Source of the DNA: Betaproteobacteria bacterium UBA5216 | GTDB lineage: Bacteria; Pseudomonadota; Gammaproteobacteria; Burkholderiales; SG8-41 | DNA length: 64,000 nt | NCBI GenBank assembly: GCA_002412495.1 | Contig: DHVE01000028.1 | Location: forward strand, 23,648-87,647 | Direction: 5' to 3' | Shown here: piece after piece, positions 60,038 to 64,000 of the stretch | Layout of the letters: each line of letters begins with the position of its first letter | Position numbering within the stretch: the stretch's first letter is position 1 | The notes under the pieces: generated by a model | What the model was told of the DNA's origin: nothing | Seen by the model: only the letters and a program-made list of their open reading frames with translations | Databases searched by the model: none | Translations under genes and position numbers: made by a program

Positions 60038-61291
60038 TTATTTTTTCAACTCGGCCAGACGGCGCTGAAAAAAGCGCCGCTCCGGCGCCGATTGCGTCAG
60101 TTTCAGCGCCTGTTCGTACGCGCGGCGCGCTTCCGTGTCGCGCCCCAGCCGCCGGCACAGATCGGCGCGCGCGGCATGCGCGAGTCGATAATCCCTAAGT
60201 TCACCACGCGCAAGCAATTGATCAACGATGGCGAGACCTGCCTCCGGGCCATCACGCATGGCGAGCGCCACGGCGCGATTGAGTTCCACCACCGGCGAAG
60301 GCTCTATCGTAAGCAACACATCGTAGAGGCCGGCGATTTCCGTCCAGTCGGTTTCGTCCGCGCTGGCCGCTTGCGCATGCATGGCGGAAATCGCCGCTTG
60401 CAGCGCGTATGTCGCGCCACTCGTACCGATGCGCCCGCCCGACAGTGCGTGCGCGGTGAGCGCCACGCCCTCGTCGATGTATTCGCGATGCCACCTCGAG
60501 CGATCCTGCGCTTCAAGCAAAATCACGTCGCCATTGGGCGCCGTGCGCGCGGCACGCCGCGATTCATTGAGCAGCATTAACGCCAGCAGTCCACTCACCT
60601 CCGGATGCACCTGCGATTCGGGCAACAGCGCCATCAGCAGCCGCGCCAGCCGTATCGCCTCGGCGGACAATTCCTGCCGCGTCAACGCTTCGCCCGACGA
60701 GGCAGAGTAGCCCTCGTTGAACACCAGATAGATCACGCGCAGCACGCTGTCCAGCCGCCCCGCCAGCTCGTCGGCCGCGGGCACCTGATAGGGAATTTTC
60801 GCCTCGCGTATCTTGGCCTTCGCGCGCACGATGCGTTGTGCAATCGTGGTCGCGCTACTCAAAAAAGCACTGGCGATTTCCTCGGTCGTGAGCCCGCACA
60901 CTTCGCGCAGCGTCAACGCCACCTGTGCATCGGGATTTAACGCAGGGTGACAGCAGGTGAAGATCAATCGCAGGCGGTCGTCTTCGATGTCTTCGTCTTC
61001 AACTTCGGCCGGTGCGGCGATGTGTTCAGTGTCCTCGTCCGACAACGGCTCGATACGCGCGTCGCGACGCAGTTTGTCGATGGACTTGAAACGTCCGGCC
61101 GACACCAGCCAGGCGCGCGGATTCGCCGGCATGCCGTCGCGCGGCCATTGTTCGAGCGCGGCGCGAAACGCATCGTGCAGCGCTTCTTCCGCGCGCTCAA
61201 AATCGCCCAGCAGACGAATCAGCGTCGCCAGCACGCGCCGCGATTCTGCGCGATAGACGGCATCAAAGTCGATGGGCGGCGTATTATCCAC
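60038..61291 (-). CDS. ECF42-type RNA polymerase sigma factor with C-terminal TPR-like extension
   Basis: A 417-residue sigma-70-family protein. Region 2 (AVYRAESRRVLATLIRLLGDFERAEEALHDAFRAALEQWP) and region 4 (LTLREVCGLTTEEIASAFLSSATTIAQRIVRAKAKI) are clear within the first 180 residues. The remaining ~230 residues form the helical DUF6596/TPR-like extension (LVFNEGYSASSGEALTRQEL, LNRAVALAMRDGPEAGLAIVD, ADLCRRLGRDTEARRAYEQAL) typical of ECF42. There is no anti-sigma gene; the C-terminal extension is thought to control activity in this group. It begins 13 bp after a secreted-protein gene. Confidence 0.93.
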   Translation of the reverse strand: MDNTPPIDFDAVYRAESRRVLATLIRLLGDFERAEEALHDAFRAALEQWPRDGMPANPRAWLVSAGRFKSIDKLRRDARIEPLSDEDTEHIAAPAEVEDEDIEDDRLRLIFTCCHPALNPDAQVALTLREVCGLTTEEIASAFLSSATTIAQRIVRAKAKIREAKIPYQVPAADELAGRLDSVLRVIYLVFNEGYSASSGEALTRQELSAEAIRLARLLMALLPESQVHPEVSGLLALMLLNESRRAARTAPNGDVILLEAQDRSRWHREYIDEGVALTAHALSGGRIGTSGATYALQAAISAMHAQAASADETDWTEIAGLYDVLLTIEPSPVVELNRAVALAMRDGPEAGLAIVDQLLARGELRDYRLAHAARADLCRRLGRDTEARRAYEQALKLTQSAPERRFFQRRLAELKK

Positions 61292-61304
61292 GCGGCGCCA
61301 CGCG

Positions 61305-62009
61305 TCAGGCTTCCAGCAGTTCCCAGCGCTTGTTGCGCCACAGATACATCAGCTTTGAAATCGCGCGTTCGCCGGCCTCTTTGTGCGCGCGCTCGGTATT
61401 GGCGCGCAGATTGCTCACGTTGTCGGCCGGCTTGAGGCCGGTGAACCAGCACACATCACGCGCGGGCACGGCACATACGATCTCGCCGCCGAATCTGGAT
61501 TTTTCTTTTTCCCAGAAATCGAAGTCGAGCATTTTGCTCGGCTCAAGCTCACCGCCATTGGCGAACATGCCGACAAACGCCGTCGGCCGCTCAACCGTGA
61601 TCTTGGGATACAGCCGGCGTTGATTGGCCAACGCCAGCGCGGCCAACTGGTCGCGCGTGAGCTTGAGCGTTTTCAGATCCCGCTCCGTGAGATAGCGATA
61701 GCCGCTGTCGGCGTCAAACACATAGCGAATGTCCAGATCGCCGACGAAGGTATCGATCAGCGGCAGCAAGTCGGGCTGGTTCTCAAGACCCTGCACCTTC
61801 AAGCCGGTGAGCGGTTTGATGTCCTGAAACTTGCGTAGCGGCCCCTCAAAACGCCGCACCAGCGCAACGATGGTGTCGCGCGTACCGGGCGGCGGCGCCA
61901 TCACGGGCGCTTCCGCGGGCTTGGATTGCTGCGCGTGGGCAGGCAGGCTCGCCGCGCCGGACAAGGTGGCAAGTGCGGCGAGCGTTAGGTTACGGCGGCG
62001 GTATTGCAT
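61305..62009 (-). CDS. Exported protein of unknown function
   Basis: A 234-residue protein with a signal peptide (LTLAALATLSGAASLPAHA) preceded by RRR, possibly Tat-dependent. The mature region shows no motif I recognise. Features include a repeated two-part pattern around PLRKFQDIKPLTGLKVQ and LDIRYVFDADSGYRYLTERDLKTLKLTRDQLA, a Trp/Phe-rich central part, one Cys pair (IVCAVPARDVCWF), and a basic C-terminus (YLWRNKRWELLEA). It sits immediately upstream of the ECF42 sigma gene and could be co-transcribed with it. Confidence 0.65.
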   Translation of the reverse strand: MQYRRRNLTLAALATLSGAASLPAHAQQSKPAEAPVMAPPPGTRDTIVALVRRFEGPLRKFQDIKPLTGLKVQGLENQPDLLPLIDTFVGDLDIRYVFDADSGYRYLTERDLKTLKLTRDQLAALALANQRRLYPKITVERPTAFVGMFANGGELEPSKMLDFDFWEKEKSRFGGEIVCAVPARDVCWFTGLKPADNVSNLRANTERAHKEAGERAISKLMYLWRNKRWELLEA

Positions 62010-62026
62010 GATGGTTGAGACCCTTT

Positions 62027-62052
62027 TTTGACACAGATTTACGCAGATTTTG
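62027..62052. repeat. Dispersed repeat unit GACRCRGATTTACGCAGAT (copy 1)
   Basis: TTTTTTGACACAGATTTACGCAGAT here is almost the same as 63975-63999 (TTTTTTGACGCGGATTTACGCAGAT). Both lie directly behind or before gene ends. The string resembles a dispersed intergenic repeat in proteobacteria. Confidence 0.5.
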
Positions 62053-62054
62053 AA

Positions 62055-62876
62055 CTAACCGCGCCAGTTATCCGCCGCGCCGTGTTGATCGATATGCGCT
62101 TCCACCGCCGGCATTGACCGCACCCCCGCGTGGCGCACGGGGTGAGTCACCGTCCAGCGATACGCGGCGCCGCGCGGAATCTGGATCACATCGCCTTCGA
62201 CCACATGCTTTTGTTCACCGTTCACTTCGGCATCCATTTCGCCTTGAATCACGTAGGTAAAGTATTCGTGCGGCGCTTTATCCACCGAAACCTCGTGCCC
62301 CTTGGGCGATTCGACAAATCCGAACGCGAGATTCGTGCCTTCGACCCATTGCTCGTGATGGCCCGACGATGCCGGCGCATCCAGCGCATCAATCATCGGG
62401 TAGTAACAACGGCCCAGCCCATCGAGAATCGCCTGTGATTTCGCTGCGTCTTTTTTCTCGCCGGGATATTTGCCCGCCGCAAAATCGCGCGCGACTTCGG
62501 TGGCGGATCGCGCTTGTTCGGGCAACGCCTCGTCCTGCGCGGCGCCAATCAGCGTCCACGTGCGATCCTTGATGTAGAGGTAAATCAGGTCGCCGTCTTC
62601 GCAGGCCGTGAAACCATGCCGGGCATACGGCGGCATATGCACAAAGGTGCCCGGCATGACGATGCGCCGCTCACGTCCAACCAGCGCGTTGATCTTGCCC
62701 CGCAGCGGAAACGCCATCAGCTCGTTCGGGTGATAGTGCAGCGTGGAACCGGTTCCCGCCTTTTTGGTGACGATGCGAAAATACATATACTCGCCTTCGA
62801 TCACCGGGCCTTCGCCGGTCGAGAGATGCGGGTTCAGATGATGCACCCGCAGATTTTCAAAACGATGGAATGGCAT
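62055..62876 (-). CDS. Two-domain cupin protein, probable dioxygenase-like
   Basis: A 273-residue protein with two cupin domains. The first reads GSTLHYHPNELMAFPLRGKINALVG with MPPYARHGF, and the second EYFTYVIQGEMDAEVNGEQKHVVEGDVIQIPRGAAYRW. The first keeps H-x-H and E, so it may bind metal; the second has lost its His pair (APHEY), so it is probably structural. No substrate assignment is possible. It is divergent from the LigI-like amidohydrolase gene, with an AT-rich motif copy between the two starts. Confidence 0.82.
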   Translation of the reverse strand: MPFHRFENLRVHHLNPHLSTGEGPVIEGEYMYFRIVTKKAGTGSTLHYHPNELMAFPLRGKINALVGRERRIVMPGTFVHMPPYARHGFTACEDGDLIYLYIKDRTWTLIGAAQDEALPEQARSATEVARDFAAGKYPGEKKDAAKSQAILDGLGRCYYPMIDALDAPASSGHHEQWVEGTNLAFGFVESPKGHEVSVDKAPHEYFTYVIQGEMDAEVNGEQKHVVEGDVIQIPRGAAYRWTVTHPVRHAGVRSMPAVEAHIDQHGAADNWRG

Positions 62877-62967
62877 GAGGTTATTCCGGTGGATGCGCGT
62901 TACGAACGATCTACCGCGATTTTATCCGGCGCGTTTCTCGGCGTCGCAGCGCCATGACGGGGAATAA

Positions 62968-62987
62968 CACAAGCAATTGTTTATAAA
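62968..62987 (+). repeat. AT-rich motif copy (CACAAGCAATTGTTTATAAA)
   Basis: It lies in the divergent gap between the bicupin (start 62876) and the LigI-like hydrolase (start 63074). The best match to the 3' part of the consensus (TTGTTTATAAA) continues into AGTACTTTTTGTTTT. Confidence 0.6.
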
Positions 62988-63073
62988 GTACTTTTTGTTT
63001 TAGGTGCACGCGGCTTGATTGGGCCGTGTGGTATGCTTGCTGCCTGCATCCCTCTCTTTTTACAGCGACTATC

Positions 63074-63967
63074 ATGAACACCACACCCCCCGGTGCGCCG
63101 CCGTGCGCGCCGCCGGATTTCCATCCGCGCAAACCCAAAATCACCCTGCCCAAACTCACCTGCGACACGCACGCGCATATTCTGGGCCCGATCGCGAAAT
63201 ACGCTTATTCACCCGCGCGCGTGTACACGCCGCCCGATTGTTTGCTCAACGAATATCAGAAAATGCTCGCGACACTCGGCGTGGAGCGTGCAGTGCTGGT
63301 ACAGCCCAGTGTATACGGCAGCGACAACACGGTCATGCTGGAAGCCATGCGCGTTGCCGGCGGTGCGTTCAGAGGCGTGGCCGTGGTCGATGACGATATC
63401 GCCGACGCCGAACTCACCAGGCTCAACGCCGCCGGCGTGCGCGGCGTACGCGTGAACATCGTCGATGTCAAAGACCGCAAGCCCGGCACGCTGCCGATGA
63501 CGCAACTCACCGCGCTTGCCAAGCGCATTGCCCCCATGGGCTGGCACATGGAATTCCTGATGCACTGCGATGAATTTCCCGACATGGATTGCACCTTCGC
63601 GGATTTTCCCGTGGATATCGTACTGGGCCATTTGGGTTACATGAAAACCAGTCTGGGCGTGAACAACGCCGGTTTTCAGGCGCTGCTGCGCCTGATGAAA
63701 GCGGGCAAGGCGTGGGTGAAATTCACCGGGCCGTATCGTATATCCGGCGAACCGTTGCCGCACGCCGACACCAACGCGTACGCGCATGCTTTGGTGCAAG
63801 CCAATGCACAACGCATGCTGTGGGGCACCGACTGGCCGCACGTGATGGTCAAGGCCAATATGCCCAACGACGGCGACCTGTGTGATCTGCTGTCGAGCTG
63901 GATACCGGATGCAGCGACGCGCGAGCAAGTGCTGGTTAAAAATCCGGCAAAGCTTTACGGGTTTTAA
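63074..63967 (+). CDS. LigI-like amidohydrolase (2-pyrone-4,6-dicarboxylate-lactonase type)
   Basis: A 297-residue hydrolase starting at ATG 63074; the upstream open frame has no ribosome site. The N-terminal ~25 residues are Pro-rich (TPPGAPPCAPPDFHP). The TIM barrel starts with LTCDTHAHILGP (D-x-H-x-H) and has DIVLGHLGYMKTS, FTGPYRIS and RMLWGTDWPHVM, matching PDC lactonase and related aromatic-degradation enzymes. It would open a lactone or pyrone carboxylate in the cytoplasm. Confidence 0.85.
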   Translation: MNTTPPGAPPCAPPDFHPRKPKITLPKLTCDTHAHILGPIAKYAYSPARVYTPPDCLLNEYQKMLATLGVERAVLVQPSVYGSDNTVMLEAMRVAGGAFRGVAVVDDDIADAELTRLNAAGVRGVRVNIVDVKDRKPGTLPMTQLTALAKRIAPMGWHMEFLMHCDEFPDMDCTFADFPVDIVLGHLGYMKTSLGVNNAGFQALLRLMKAGKAWVKFTGPYRISGEPLPHADTNAYAHALVQANAQRMLWGTDWPHVMVKANMPNDGDLCDLLSSWIPDAATREQVLVKNPAKLYGF

Positions 63968-63974
63968 TAACGGC

Positions 63975-64000
63975 TTTTTTGACGCGGATTTACGCAGATG
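63975..64000. repeat. Dispersed repeat unit (copy 2), cut by window edge
   Basis: TTTTTTGACGCGGATTTACGCAGAT follows the LigI-like stop and runs to the end of the window; compare 62027-62052. Confidence 0.5.

Noticed and set aside
1..64000. tRNA, rRNA, intact transposase, integrase or prophage genes
   Set aside because: I looked on both strands and found no convincing example; only relics and short repeats are present.

Overview
The window is GC-rich (about 60 %), densely coded DNA, very probably from a betaproteobacterium of the order Burkholderiales. The main reason is the large number of lone periplasmic Bug/TctC-type solute-binding proteins (12 in 64 kb, none with a TctA/TctB membrane partner here), typical of Bordetella, Cupriavidus and relatives. 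A NhaR-type LysR regulator, a SoxC/cytochrome pair and many accessory catabolic enzymes agree with this. I see no rRNA, tRNA, CRISPR array, intact insertion sequence or prophage.

Layout. 1-13.6 kb: end of an SDR gene, an amidohydrolase, three Bug genes, a thioesterase, a large PAS-GGDEF-EAL protein, a carboxymuconolactone-decarboxylase-like protein, and a compact amidohydrolase / YtkA-like / di-haem peroxidase operon with 4-bp overlaps. 13.6-27.5 kb: a strong bidirectional terminator, Old Yellow Enzyme, a DASS transporter, a sugar-acid dehydratase, a quinone-reductase-like MDR, GlcG, a PQQ alcohol dehydrogenase with the lanthanide-type D-x-D motif, Bug genes, an AT-richer gene of the Hypoth_Ymh (TIGR02391) type, an FccB-like flavoprotein and a TauD/TfdA dioxygenase. 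27.6-33.3 kb: an alpha/beta hydrolase without its serine nucleophile, a Wzx-like flippase, a second TauD/TfdA enzyme, a secreted coiled-coil protein and a bicupin. 32.4-41 kb is a plus-strand run: Bug, CoA-transferase A (with an in-frame UGA) and B, Bug, PRISE reductase, Bug, SoxC-like molybdoenzyme, cytochrome c, glutaminase. 41-48.2 kb is a minus-strand run: three Bug genes, a divergent argininosuccinate-lyase-like protein, a cupin, an SMP-30 lactonase, another Bug.

50.1-55.3 kb is the most distinctive region. A NhaR-like regulator is divergent from two tiny overlapping ORFs, an eRF1-like protein of the baeRF/Balon type, a hibernation-promoting factor, two tandem TerC proteins, a PAP2 phosphatase and a diacylglycerol kinase. 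This reads as a ribosome-hibernation plus cation/envelope stress module.

55.3-62 kb is an ECF42-type sigma factor with a downstream nine-gene minus-strand run (three DGPF/YCII proteins, two VOC, SRPBCC, DUF1428, a BNR-repeat protein, a ThiS-like protein). A site matching the ECF42 promoter pattern lies in front of the run. The window closes with a bicupin and a LigI-like amidohydrolase.

At the DNA level, an AT-rich ~20-bp motif (consensus TATAAGYAWTTGTTTWTAAA) recurs at least seven times, with an eighth weaker copy, mostly between genes. Degenerate TGAGG heptamers recur at several gene ends.
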